From assembly GCF_022095675.1 (NCBI RefSeq), contig NZ_JAHYSG010000001.1, forward strand, positions 1 to 64,000: a stretch of DNA of 64,000 nt, given 5' to 3'. The position numbers and the translations under genes were made by a program. This DNA is from Dactylosporangium sp. AC04546 (GTDB lineage: Bacteria; Actinomycetota; Actinomycetes; Mycobacteriales; Micromonosporaceae). The notes below the pieces were generated by a model. It saw only the letters and a list, made by a program, of their open reading frames with translations, searched no databases and was not told where the DNA came from. Shown here in pieces: positions 1 through 8,383 of this stretch. Each line of letters begins with the position of its first letter. The stretch's first letter is position 1.

Positions 1-111
1 CATCGGGCGCATGAGGCGATCGCTGAGGCGATCATTGCGGGGGATGCCGCGTTGGCGCAGCATCGTACGATGCGCCACCTCAACGCCCTCGCCGCCGCCC
101 TCGACGCGTAG
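1..111 (+). CDS. GntR-family regulator, FCD domain (C-terminal fragment)
   Basis: Reading from the first base gives 36 residues ending in TAG at 109-111. The pattern HEAIAEAIIAGD followed by a helix with MRHL matches the last helix of FCD ligand-binding domains (FadR subfamily of GntR regulators), where an I..GD..A...M..HL pattern closes the domain. The DNA-binding half lies outside the window. Such regulators usually respond to small carboxylates and control adjacent catabolic genes, and the neighbouring genes with a GTATAC palindrome fit that. The family call rests on a short stretch, so it is moderate. Confidence 0.55.
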   Translation, partial: HRAHEAIAEAIIAGDAALAQHRTMRHLNALAAALDA

Positions 112-124
112 TCGGGCCAGGCCC

Positions 125-163
125 CCTGGTGGTTGTGCACGGCAGCCGTGCACAACCACCAGG
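125..163. terminator. Strong hairpin between convergent genes
   Basis: A perfect 18-bp inverted repeat (125-142 and 146-163) with a 3-base loop lies between the stop codons of the regulator fragment and the convergent gene on the minus strand. No T-tract follows, which is usual in high-GC actinomycetes. It probably works as a bidirectional terminator. Confidence 0.75.
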
Positions 164-174
164 ATCGTCTCAGT

Positions 175-1305
175 TCAGGACCGTGCCCGGATCTCATAGA
201 GAGAACCATCCGGCTCGTGGTATTCACCGGTCGAGAAGCTGCGCCGCAGGCATGAGATGTACATGCGGTCGCGATCGAAACGCAACTCGTTCCAGCCGCC
301 CTGCAGCCCGTCCGCGAAGACGTGCGTCTCACCGTCGGGATCGATGCGCAGGATCTTCGAGTCGTATGGCAGTGGCCCCGGCTCAGCCTTGGATACGTGC
401 ATGAAGTTGGTCGCGCCGAAGTCGAAGACGAACGTGTGCCCGCCGTACGGCCCGAACTCCGGCGGTGCGACCTCGGCCATCGCCCAGCCGATGTCGCGCT
501 TGGCGACCGGTTCGGTGTTGATGTGGTCCCCGTCGATGACGTAGTACTCGAGGACGTTGTGCCCCGGGTCGTCCACCTCGAAGCTTGAGTCAGGCATGCC
601 ACCGAGCAGGAGCTTGCCGTCCAGCTCCGGTCCCCAGACCGGGGAAGCGTAGAAGAGGAAGTACGGCATGACGGGCTTGCCGAAGATGTCCTCGAGGATG
701 AACAGCGGGCGGCACTCACGGTCCGGAGTGATCTGGTAGACGACGCAGTTCATCATCGTCTGGCAGAGGTAGCTGCCCTCATGCGGGGTGCCCTTGCGGC
801 CGAAGCCGCCGACCATCATCGCGCCGGGTGTCCCGCCGCCCGTCGTGCCGGCGTGCGGGATCTCGACGAAGGTCTCAGGGGCCGACTCGCCCTCGATCAG
901 GCGATAGAGCCGGTGCCCGCTCAGCGCGCCCTCGCGGCCGCCCTTGGCCTGGCCGGGGAAGAAGATGTCGCCGCCGAACTCACCGAACTCGGCCGGCGCG
1001 CGACGGATGAGGTAGGGCATCCCGGGAACCGCGCCCGGTTCGAAGAGGCGGGAGTGCTCGCCGTCGCGCGTCAGCCGGTGAATCGTCCCGTGCCCGGCGT
1101 AGGGCACCCAGACCGCAGGATCCTTCTGCGGCCCGTGGTCGCTGAAGTACAGGGTGCCGTCGTCCTCGACCCAGCCCAGGATCGGATCGTAGAGGAACTT
1201 GCCGGCATCGATGACGATCCTGTCCTCGAAGCCGTCATCAAGGACACGCATCTTGTATGCGCACTCGGTCATCAACTGCTCGTTGGGCACGGTCACCATG
1301 GTCAT
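175..1305 (-). CDS. Putative beta-propeller (SMP-30/gluconolactonase-like) protein
   Basis: A 376-residue soluble protein with no signal peptide. Blade-like strands recur (GWVEDDGTLYFSDHG, KLLLGGMPDSSFEV, HTFVFDFGATNFMHVS, DRMYISCLRRSF), as in six-bladed lactonase/SMP-30-type propellers, but I cannot assign a specific family or a metal site. ATG at 1303-1305 is preceded by GAGG at good distance. It sits beside an FCD regulator fragment, a DoxX-like protein and an alpha/beta hydrolase, so a role in catabolism of a lactone or aromatic compound is plausible but inferred. It could equally be a non-enzymatic binding propeller. Confidence 0.5.
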   Translation of the reverse strand: MTMVTVPNEQLMTECAYKMRVLDDGFEDRIVIDAGKFLYDPILGWVEDDGTLYFSDHGPQKDPAVWVPYAGHGTIHRLTRDGEHSRLFEPGAVPGMPYLIRRAPAEFGEFGGDIFFPGQAKGGREGALSGHRLYRLIEGESAPETFVEIPHAGTTGGGTPGAMMVGGFGRKGTPHEGSYLCQTMMNCVVYQITPDRECRPLFILEDIFGKPVMPYFLFYASPVWGPELDGKLLLGGMPDSSFEVDDPGHNVLEYYVIDGDHINTEPVAKRDIGWAMAEVAPPEFGPYGGHTFVFDFGATNFMHVSKAEPGPLPYDSKILRIDPDGETHVFADGLQGGWNELRFDRDRMYISCLRRSFSTGEYHEPDGSLYEIRARS

Positions 1306-1333
1306 CCCATCCTCGCTACGGCTCCGGTGAATT

Positions 1334-1343
1334 GAGTATACTC
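1334..1343. promoter_or_regulatory. GTATAC-centred palindrome, candidate GntR/FCD operator
   Basis: GAGTATACTC is a perfect 10-bp palindrome in the divergent promoter region between the genes starting at 1305 (minus) and 1477 (plus). FCD-type GntR regulators often bind short palindromes with a GTATAC core, and the end of an FCD protein lies about 1.2 kb upstream. A related but poorer site lies at about 2990-3012, upstream of the hydrolase gene. Confidence 0.4.
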
Positions 1344-1476
1344 TGTAGCGGGCGAAGAAGCATCGGCCGTCGACGGATGTGCGTCTGCGGCTTCACTGAT
1401 GCGACGGTCGCCGGCCGGGTCAAGTGGTGCCAGGGCTGCAAGCGAGCCGGGCAAAGGGCGTGAAAGGGGATCGGGC

Positions 1477-1980
1477 GTGACGGCTGTCGACGTCGGTCTG
1501 TTGCTCGTGCGGCTGTCGCTGGGGGGCACCATGCTCATGCATGGCTGGAACCATTGGCGCGGTGGTGGGAAGATCGCGGGCACTGCCCGCTGGTTCGAGA
1601 GCATCGGTCTGCGCAACGGGCGGATGCAGGCCTGGGCCAGCGTCGCCACCGAACTTGCCGCCGGAATCGGTTTCGTACTGGGCCTGTTCACTCCGCTGGC
1701 ATGCGCGAGTGCGGTCGGCACCATGACGGTGGCGGCCCTCATCGTGCACCGCAAGAACGGGTTCTTCATCTTCCGCGAAGGTGAAGGTTACGAGTATGTC
1801 CTGATGATCATTGTCATGTCGATCGCGCTGGCGTTGTTGGGACCTGGCAGCATTTCGCTGGACCATGCCCTGGACATCACCGTCGGTGGAGGCCTGGGTG
1901 GCATCATCGCCGCGGTCGCCGGCGTCGGCGGCGCCTTGCTGCTGCTGACGGCGACCTATCGGCCGGCGAAGCAGACATGA
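1477..1980 (+). CDS. DoxX-family integral membrane protein
   Basis: A 167-residue protein with about four hydrophobic segments (VDVGLLLVRLSLGGTMLMHG, ASVATELAAGIGFVLGLF, VLMIIVMSIALALLG, GLGGIIAAVAGVGGALLLL) and the DoxX pattern of an early R-L-G-M-HG motif with a central A..E...G...LG.F. The frame is open further upstream, but GTG at 1477 is chosen because AAAGGGGA precedes it at about 6 bases and the family starts here. DoxX proteins are redox- or sulfur-linked membrane subunits of varied function; no specific substrate can be inferred. It is divergent from the propeller gene and convergent with the hydrolase gene. Confidence 0.75.
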   Translation: MTAVDVGLLLVRLSLGGTMLMHGWNHWRGGGKIAGTARWFESIGLRNGRMQAWASVATELAAGIGFVLGLFTPLACASAVGTMTVAALIVHRKNGFFIFREGEGYEYVLMIIVMSIALALLGPGSISLDHALDITVGGGLGGIIAAVAGVGGALLLLTATYRPAKQT

Positions 1981-2005
1981 CCTCCAGGGGCTTCCCGTAC
2001 GTCGT

Positions 2006-2926
2006 TCAGTCGCCGTTCAGTTGAGCGAGCATCCTCAGACGGGGCCGGACCCGACGATCCAGGAAGTCGCCGAGCACCGTGTCGAAGATGGCGTTGTCGT
2101 CGCCGGCCACCATATGGTGTGCGCCGGCGACGTCGCTGAACTCGGCGTGCGGCACCAGTTCGAGGAACTGCCCGCAGTCCTCAGCGCTCAGCACGTCGGA
2201 CTCACCGCCACGTACCAGCAGGGTGGGGATACGCAGTGCCATCGCGGCGGCGCCGAGGCGGGCGGGATCGACGAGCGAGTTTCGCTGCGTTGCCTGGTTG
2301 GTTGGTGTGTGGAGGAACCTCGGGTCCCAGTGCCAGTAAAACCGGCCGCCTTCTTCCCGGAGGTTCTTGCGCAGACCGTCGACGTTTCGTGGGCGGGGGC
2401 GATGGGGCAGGTACGCGGCGATGGCGTCCGCCGCCTCCTCCGGCGAGGCGAAGCCCTCCGGCTTGGCGGTCATGAACTCCTTGATGCGGCCCGCGCCCTT
2501 CGGCTGCAGGAACGGCGACACGTCGACGAGCACGAGCGCGAGCGCGAGGTTCGGATGGCGTCCGAGGGCGGCGAGCGACGAGCTGCCGCCCAGCGAAGCG
2601 CCCACCAGTACCGGAGGCCTGCCGAGGAAGTCGACGATGCGGACCACGTCGCTGGCGAACCGGTCGAGCCCGTATCGGCCGTCCGGCGACCAACCGCTCT
2701 CTCCATGGCCGCGCAGGTCCACAGACAGCGTGTACCACCCGGCCGCGGCCAACTCGCGTGCTGTCGCCCGCCAGGAGTGACGGGTCTGGCCCCCGCCGTG
2801 CAGCAGGACGACCGGGGTGTCGTTCAGCTCGCCGTAGGCGTCGGCCGCCAGCGTCACGTCGTCACTCGGAATCCTGACGGACCTCGCCGCCGCCCGGTTC
2901 GCTGATTGCGCCTGCTGTGCCCTCAC
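2006..2926 (-). CDS. Alpha/beta hydrolase
   Basis: A 306-residue cytoplasmic alpha/beta-hydrolase-fold enzyme. Visible motifs are the oxyanion HGGG (about 43-46), the nucleophile elbow GASLGG with Ser 111, and a late GAHHMVAGDDN holding the catalytic His (about 272). The SVDLRGHGESGW segment is typical of this superfamily. GTG at 2926 is preceded by GGAGG at 6 bases. Substrate is unknown; it could hydrolyse an ester or C-C bond in a catabolic pathway shared with the propeller and DoxX genes, and the AGAAT/ATTCT inverted repeat at 2994-3008 in its promoter region suggests regulation. Confidence 0.85.
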   Translation of the reverse strand: MRAQQAQSANRAAARSVRIPSDDVTLAADAYGELNDTPVVLLHGGGQTRHSWRATARELAAAGWYTLSVDLRGHGESGWSPDGRYGLDRFASDVVRIVDFLGRPPVLVGASLGGSSSLAALGRHPNLALALVLVDVSPFLQPKGAGRIKEFMTAKPEGFASPEEAADAIAAYLPHRPRPRNVDGLRKNLREEGGRFYWHWDPRFLHTPTNQATQRNSLVDPARLGAAAMALRIPTLLVRGGESDVLSAEDCGQFLELVPHAEFSDVAGAHHMVAGDDNAIFDTVLGDFLDRRVRPRLRMLAQLNGD

Positions 2927-3163
2927 GTGCTACCTCCGCTGCATGTCGTCCGCTCGCTCCTTCTGGTCGAAGGAGATCTCGACGGCTGATTAGAGAATAC
3001 TGAATTCTGTAGTGGCGCGGCTGCTGGTGGCGCCCGACGTGACGTACTCGCCCGTCGGCGGTCGCTACACCGAGCGTGACCCGGACGCGTGCGGAGCATG
3101 GAACCGGGCATGGAACGGCGGGGAACGCTGACTGGGCTGTCGCTTCGCACGAGTGGAGGAACA

Positions 3164-6094
3164 GTGTCAGTTTCGCGTCGTGGTTTGCTTGCTGTCGGTG
3201 GGATCGGGGCCGTTGTCGCCGCCCTCGATCCGCTTGGGTTGCTGCGCGGGGGTGGAGCGCCTGCCGCTGCGTCCACCGGGCCCGTCTACACCACCCTTGA
3301 GCGGACCGTTCGCTACCTCAACGGGGTCTACTACTCGGCGCTCATCGACGGGAGCGGCGAGCCGCACATCGAGCGCAGGGACCTGGTGTCGCGTGGGCCG
3401 TCGACCGCGCAGCGGCCGGTGATCGCCTTCGCGCAGATGAGTGACCTGCACATCATCGACGACCAGTCGCCGCTGCGGGTCGAGTTCCTCGACCAGTATG
3501 CCGACGGTGGGGCTCCGCACTGGGCGTCGTACCCGACGGCGTCGGCCTACCGGCCGCAGGAGATGCTGTCCGCGCACATGAGTGACGCCGCGATCAGGGC
3601 GGTCGCCAAGGTCGGTCGAGGGCCTGCCACGGGACTGCCGCTGGCGTTCACGCTCGTCACCGGGGACTCGATCGACAACTGCCAGTTCAACGAGACCCGG
3701 TGGTACATCGACCTGCTCGACGGGAACCGGGTGCGGGCCGACTCCGGGTCGTTCAGCAAGGAGGAGAGTGTCTCCGGGGACGGGTTCGGGGCTATCTTCG
3801 AGTACTGGCATCCCACCATGCGGGCGTGGGAGGAGCAGCACGGGCAGCTCGACAAGTACTCGATCGGTGCGCCGCAGGGGTACTACCGGCAGTTTCCGGC
3901 GATCCAGAACCTGCTGTTCAACGCCCGGCGGGAGTTCCAGGCGCACGGGATCGGCATGCCGTGGTACGCGGCCTACGGCAACCATGATGCCCTCGTGCAG
4001 GGTAACGCGCCCATCACCTGGCCGATCGTGGGCAGCACGCTCAACGACATCGCCGTCGGTGACGAGAAGCGAACCTCGCTGGTCGAGGCGCTGCCCGACC
4101 GGCTCGACGACGCCAGTGTCTGGGACTTCACCGTCGTGCTCAGCGGGTTCGCCGGGCTGCGGGTCACGCCGGACCCGGACCGGCGGCTGCTGTCGCGGGG
4201 GCAGTTCATCGACGAGCACTTCAACACCACCGGGCTGCCCGCGGGACACGGGTTCACCGCCGGCAGCGACCTCGCCTACTACACGGTGCCCGGGCTGGCC
4301 GACGACGCCGTGCGCTTCGTCTGCGTCGACTCGACCCGCACGATGACGGCGAACTCCGAAGGGGCGGTCGACGAGGACCAGTGGGCCTGGCTGGTCGCGC
4401 AGCTCAAGGCGTGCAGCTCGCGCAACATCGTCAAGGAGGTGTCGTTTCTGCCGATGGACGATCCGCGGCAGACCTTCCGGATCGAGACGCGGCCGGAGGT
4501 CGAGGACAAGTTCGTGGTCGTGTACTGCCATCACACGCTCGACACCATGACGAACGACGTCGAGGTGCCCGGAGGGACCGCCTTCTACAACGGCAGCCAG
4601 CTGCGTGATCTGCTGCTGTGCTTCCCGAACGTGATCCTGATGGTCGACGGGCACACGCACCGCAACCGGATCCTGCCGCACGCCCGGCGCAGCGCCATGG
4701 GGGTGGAGGGCGGCTTCTGGGAGGTGACGACGGCGTCGCACATCGACTGGCCGATCCAGAGCCGGATCATCGAGATCACCGAGGGCGCCGGGATGCTGTC
4801 GATCTTCACGACGATGCTCGACATCGACGCGCCGCTGAGCAACAACGGTGACCTCAGCACGCCCACGGCGCTGGCCGCGCTCGGCCGGGAGCTGGCCGCC
4901 AACGACCCCCAGGGCAACGTCGGGCGCGAGGGCATGGACTTCGACCGCAACGCGCAGCTGCTGGTGCCGACCCCGTTCACGAGGCCGCCGACCTACGGGT
5001 CCCCGCTGGCCGCGGCCGCCAACAGCCGGGGCAACCTGGAACTCGTCGCGATCAACCGGGCGGACCAGATCGTGCACGCCACGCAGAGTGGCACCGGGTG
5101 GTCGCCGTGGATGCGCTTCGACGGCGAGCTGCGGTCGGTCTCCGCCGTGCGCGCCACGTCCCTGCGACCCCAGCTGTTCGGGATCAACCGGGTCGGCCAG
5201 CTGTTCACCCGCGCGCAGAAGAACGACGGCACGTGGACCAGCTGGGCGAGCATCGCCAGTACCACCATCACCTCAGTCGCCGCCGGCTGCAACGCCGACG
5301 GACGGCTCGAGCTCATCGCCACCGACCCCGCCGGGCAGATCTGGCAGAGCACCCACCGCAGCCCGACCGACACCACGTGGACGCCGTGGGTCAGGTTCGA
5401 CGGCGAGCTGTGCCAGGTCGCCATCACCCACACCGCGTCCAGCCCCAGCCGGCGGCTCGCGCTGTTCGGCATCAACGCCGAGGGCAAGGTCTGGCACCGG
5501 ATCCAGCTGGCCTCCGGCGGCTGGAGCGGCTGGATCGACCTGAGCCTCGGCACCCCCGTGACGTCCATCGCGGCCGCCACGAACAGCGACGGACGGCTGG
5601 AGATCTTCGGCACCGACCGGGACGGTGCGATCCTGCACCGCTACCAGAGTGCTCCCGATGGGACCTGGACGCCTTGGCAGTACTTCGGAGGCTCCATCGA
5701 CCCCATGAGCCACCTGGCGGCGGGAACCGGCGCGGGCGGGCTCGTCGAGGTGTTCGCGACCGAGCGTCGGCGGCTCGGCGGCACCGACCAGCTGGGGACG
5801 GTGTGGCGCCGCGCCCAGCTGGCGGCCGGCGGCTGGTCGGCGTGGGAGGCGCTGCCGTCGCTGATCGCGCAGCCCGTCACCGTGCCGTTCCTCTACGAGG
5901 AGACGCTCACCGACGCCGTCGCCGCGCTGGCGGAGGCGGGGCTCGTCAAGGGTGCCGTCGGGCACCGACGGGTCTCCGAGTCCGTCCTGAACGGCCGCGT
6001 CGTCGCGCAGAGCCCGGCCGGCGGCCGGCAGGTCCCGGCCGGATCGGCGGTCAGCCTCACCATCGGCGAGTACGTCGCCGGTGGCGGCGCCTGA
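3164..6094 (+). CDS. Tat-exported metallophosphoesterase with PLL propeller repeats and PASTA domain
   Basis: A 976-residue exported protein. GTG at 3164 follows GTGGAGGA; the next residues form a twin-arginine signal ([10 protein letters not shown]). Residues about 85-530 are a calcineurin-like phosphoesterase of the TIGR03767 actinobacterial type, with metal motifs SDLH (about 94), GDSID (167), GNHD (273), CHH (452) and GHTH (496). Residues about 610-905 hold PLL/tectonin-like blades (R.EL..I...GQ.W...R...W..W..F). The C-terminus (about 906-972) is a PASTA-like domain ([22 protein letters not shown]). PASTA suggests peptidoglycan contact and the propeller glycan binding, so I infer a wall-associated phosphoesterase. 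Two tiny genes follow. Confidence 0.85.
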   Translation: MSVSRRGLLAVGGIGAVVAALDPLGLLRGGGAPAAASTGPVYTTLERTVRYLNGVYYSALIDGSGEPHIERRDLVSRGPSTAQRPVIAFAQMSDLHIIDDQSPLRVEFLDQYADGGAPHWASYPTASAYRPQEMLSAHMSDAAIRAVAKVGRGPATGLPLAFTLVTGDSIDNCQFNETRWYIDLLDGNRVRADSGSFSKEESVSGDGFGAIFEYWHPTMRAWEEQHGQLDKYSIGAPQGYYRQFPAIQNLLFNARREFQAHGIGMPWYAAYGNHDALVQGNAPITWPIVGSTLNDIAVGDEKRTSLVEALPDRLDDASVWDFTVVLSGFAGLRVTPDPDRRLLSRGQFIDEHFNTTGLPAGHGFTAGSDLAYYTVPGLADDAVRFVCVDSTRTMTANSEGAVDEDQWAWLVAQLKACSSRNIVKEVSFLPMDDPRQTFRIETRPEVEDKFVVVYCHHTLDTMTNDVEVPGGTAFYNGSQLRDLLLCFPNVILMVDGHTHRNRILPHARRSAMGVEGGFWEVTTASHIDWPIQSRIIEITEGAGMLSIFTTMLDIDAPLSNNGDLSTPTALAALGRELAANDPQGNVGREGMDFDRNAQLLVPTPFTRPPTYGSPLAAAANSRGNLELVAINRADQIVHATQSGTGWSPWMRFDGELRSVSAVRATSLRPQLFGINRVGQLFTRAQKNDGTWTSWASIASTTITSVAAGCNADGRLELIATDPAGQIWQSTHRSPTDTTWTPWVRFDGELCQVAITHTASSPSRRLALFGINAEGKVWHRIQLASGGWSGWIDLSLGTPVTSIAAATNSDGRLEIFGTDRDGAILHRYQSAPDGTWTPWQYFGGSIDPMSHLAAGTGAGGLVEVFATERRRLGGTDQLGTVWRRAQLAAGGWSAWEALPSLIAQPVTVPFLYEETLTDAVAALAEAGLVKGAVGHRRVSESVLNGRVVAQSPAGGRQVPAGSAVSLTIGEYVAGGGA

Positions 6095-6117
6095 GGCCGG
6101 TGGAACGCCCAGTCGGT

Positions 6118-6282
6118 ATGAACATCAAGCGGAAACGTGCAGTCGCGGCGGGCCTCGCCCTCGCCGCGCTGCTGGGCGCCGGCGTGGCCGGGCACCAGGT
6201 GCGCGAGCGGTCCGAGACGTCGGCATTGCGGGACTGCCCGGACTGGGCGTGCGGCCAGAACCACAACCAGGTGCTGCTGTGA
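6118..6282 (+). CDS. Small exported peptide with a CxxxxC motif
   Basis: A 54-residue peptide starting at ATG 6118, 23 bases after the phosphoesterase gene. Basic KRKR, then a hydrophobic stretch (AAGLALAALLGAGVAG) form a signal peptide or anchor; the remaining roughly 28 residues include DCPDWACGQNHNQ with two Cys. It overlaps the next tiny gene by four bases (GTGA), a sign of translational coupling. I do not recognise the family. It may be a structural or signalling peptide of the exported phosphoesterase operon. The main support is position, coupling and the clear signal-like N-terminus. Confidence 0.55.
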   Translation: MNIKRKRAVAAGLALAALLGAGVAGHQVRERSETSALRDCPDWACGQNHNQVLL

Positions 6283-6428
6283 ACCGCCGGCGGCTGTACC
6301 AGGTCGTCGTCGGCACCGTCGTCGCCGCGGCGCTGAGCCTCGCCACCACGCCCGCCGAGCCGCGGGTCGAAGCCGCGGGCGGCCTCTACATCGGTCCCCA
6401 TCCGGCCGGCCCGCCTGGCCAGGCATGA
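6279..6428 (+). CDS. Small exported peptide, Gly/Pro-rich tail
   Basis: A 49-residue peptide starting at GTG 6279, overlapping the stop of the preceding peptide gene. MNRRRLYQ followed by VVVGTVVAAALSLATT is a signal peptide-like N-terminus, and the mature part is short and Gly/Pro-rich (GGLYIGPHPAGPPGQA). Function is unknown. It forms a coupled pair with the upstream CxxxxC peptide and probably shares its transcript with the metallophosphoesterase. Confidence 0.45.
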   Translation: MNRRRLYQVVVGTVVAAALSLATTPAEPRVEAAGGLYIGPHPAGPPGQA

Positions 6429-6587
6429 CCGGGAGGGAGGCGTCAACGGCGGCCGCCGGTCGGATGCGACCGGCGGCCGCCGCGCAGCTGCTGGAGCGCT
6501 GCCGTGCGCTCGGCCGCGGCGGCGACTATGAGCAGGCCGCCGCCACCGCGCCTGCCGCACCAAACTGCGGCAGCTGGCGGGCCGTCG

Positions 6588-8360
6588 TTAGCGCGCCGCG
6601 CGTGCGTGCAGCTCGGCCCGCTGCGCCGGGTCGATCGCCTCGTAGACCGCGGCACCGACCAGCGGATGGGCGAACGCGTACGTGCCGGAGGCGGCGTGCT
6701 CGACGACGTAGGCGCTCTCCGTGAGGATGCCGAGGCCCTGCAGTACCTCCTCGGCCGGCGCCGGCGACACCCGGACCAGCGCGTGCACGCCGGCCTCGCC
6801 GCCCAGGACGGCCAGCGCCTGGGCGGCGACGGTGGCGGGCGGCGGGAAGTACGCCAACTGGGTACTCACCATCAGGGCGACGGTCGGCACCGTCTCGTCC
6901 AGCGCGGTCTGCGGATCGCCGCCGGTCGTCAGCGCCCGCTTGATGCGCCGGCCCAGCTGGTGCAGCAGGAACGGGTTGCCGCCGCTCAGCCGCCGGCACC
7001 CGGCCATCACCGGGTGGTCGCGGGGCAGGCCGGTGGCGGCGGCGAGCAGGGTGGTGGCGGCGTCGTCGGTGAGCGGCGACAGCCGGTGGGTGGCCGGTGC
7101 GAGGGCGGCGATGATCTCGTCGACCTGGGTCGAGTCACGGCGCACGGCGGCGGCGACGACGACCGGCAACCGGTCCACCCGCGGTGCCAGGTAGGCGAGG
7201 AAACGGGCGGAGGGCTCGTCCATCCACTGCACGTCGTCGACGACGAGGACCAGCGGGCCGCGTTCGGCGCGGTCGATGATGCGCCAGTACAGCGAGTACG
7301 CCTGCAGCGGCAGGTCGGCGTCGTCGAAGAGGTTACGGACGCACGCCCAGGGCACGTCGCGCTCGGCCGGCCAACCGCCGGTGGTCGCCACCGTGCAGCC
7401 GCGCGCCGCCGCGGTCGTCTCGGCGTACGACAGCAGGGCCGTCTTGCCGACGCCCGGTCCGCCCTCGAACACCACGACGGTGCCGGACCGCTGCTCGACG
7501 GCCCGCCGGACGGCGGCGTCGATCAGGTCGCGTTCCCGGTCCCGCTCCACGAGCGCTTCGGGCTGGACCGGCCCGGCGACCCCCACCGTCGTCGGCAGCT
7601 GGAGTTGCGGGCTGCGACGGAGGATCGCCGCCTCGAGCTCGCGCGACGCCTGGTCCGCAGCGCGGCCCAGGCGGTGCTGCAGCTGCTGGAAGACGGTCAG
7701 TGCCTCGTCCCGCCGGCCGCTGCGGTACAGCGCGAGCATCAGCTGGCGGTGCAGCGCCTCGTCGTGCGAATGCCGCTCCGCCGCCTGACCCAGCTCGGTG
7801 ACCAGCTGGTAGTGGTCGCCGGCGGCCAGCCTCGCCTCCGTCAGCGAGTGCCGCGCGGATCGCCGCAGCGCCTCCAGTCGCACCCCGTGCTCCCGGAACC
7901 AGGGCACCTCGTCCAGGTCGATGAGCGACCGGCCCCGCCACAGCGCCAGGGCGGTCCGGAGCAGCTCGGCGGCCCGAACGGGGTCCGGCTCCTGTGCGGC
8001 CTGGCGGATCCCCTGCTCGGCGAGCTGCGCATCGGTCACCTCGTCGCCGAGGTCGAGCAGGTAGCCGGGACCGCGTGCGCGGATGGCGTCACGCAGGCCG
8101 AACTCGCGGCGGAGGTACGTCAGATGGCTCTGCAAGGTGTTCGGGCGCGTCGCCGGCGCGTCGTCGGCCCACGCGACCTCGATCAGGCGGCGGGTGCCCA
8201 CGACGACGCCGGGCGGCAGGGCCAGCGCGGCCACGATCGCGCGCCGCCGCAGGCCGTTGACCGGCCGGGCCTGCCCGTCGACCAGGACCTCGACCGGGCC
8301 GAGCAGCCGCACCCGGGGCGAGGCGGGCCCGGCCGGGCTGTCCGTCACCGCAATCGGCAC
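6588..8360 (-). CDS. SARP-family regulator: wHTH, BTAD, ATPase
   Basis: A 590-residue regulator starting at GTG 8360 (VPIAVTDS). Residues about 16-100 form an OmpR-like winged helix (VRLLGPVEV, SHLTYLRREFGL), about 105-250 a bacterial transcriptional activation domain with helical repeats, and about 265-520 an AAA/STAND-like ATPase with Walker A GGPGVGKT (about 299) and Walker B LVLVVDDVQW. It stops after ARAAR, without the long TPR region or LuxR-type HTH seen in large AfsR/LAL relatives. It is the last gene of a minus-strand run and is paralogous to the preceding gene. SARPs activate secondary-metabolite or developmental genes; the target is unknown. Confidence 0.85.
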   Translation of the reverse strand: MPIAVTDSPAGPASPRVRLLGPVEVLVDGQARPVNGLRRRAIVAALALPPGVVVGTRRLIEVAWADDAPATRPNTLQSHLTYLRREFGLRDAIRARGPGYLLDLGDEVTDAQLAEQGIRQAAQEPDPVRAAELLRTALALWRGRSLIDLDEVPWFREHGVRLEALRRSARHSLTEARLAAGDHYQLVTELGQAAERHSHDEALHRQLMLALYRSGRRDEALTVFQQLQHRLGRAADQASRELEAAILRRSPQLQLPTTVGVAGPVQPEALVERDRERDLIDAAVRRAVEQRSGTVVVFEGGPGVGKTALLSYAETTAAARGCTVATTGGWPAERDVPWACVRNLFDDADLPLQAYSLYWRIIDRAERGPLVLVVDDVQWMDEPSARFLAYLAPRVDRLPVVVAAAVRRDSTQVDEIIAALAPATHRLSPLTDDAATTLLAAATGLPRDHPVMAGCRRLSGGNPFLLHQLGRRIKRALTTGGDPQTALDETVPTVALMVSTQLAYFPPPATVAAQALAVLGGEAGVHALVRVSPAPAEEVLQGLGILTESAYVVEHAASGTYAFAHPLVGAAVYEAIDPAQRAELHARAAR

Positions 8361-8383
8361 GATCGATGGTAGCCCGGCGGGCG

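Noticed and set aside
3167..5077. Long open frame antisense to the metallophosphoesterase gene
   Set aside because: Arg/Val/Pro-heavy shadow frame of a GC-rich gene, with no domain, no start signal and no homology-like motif.
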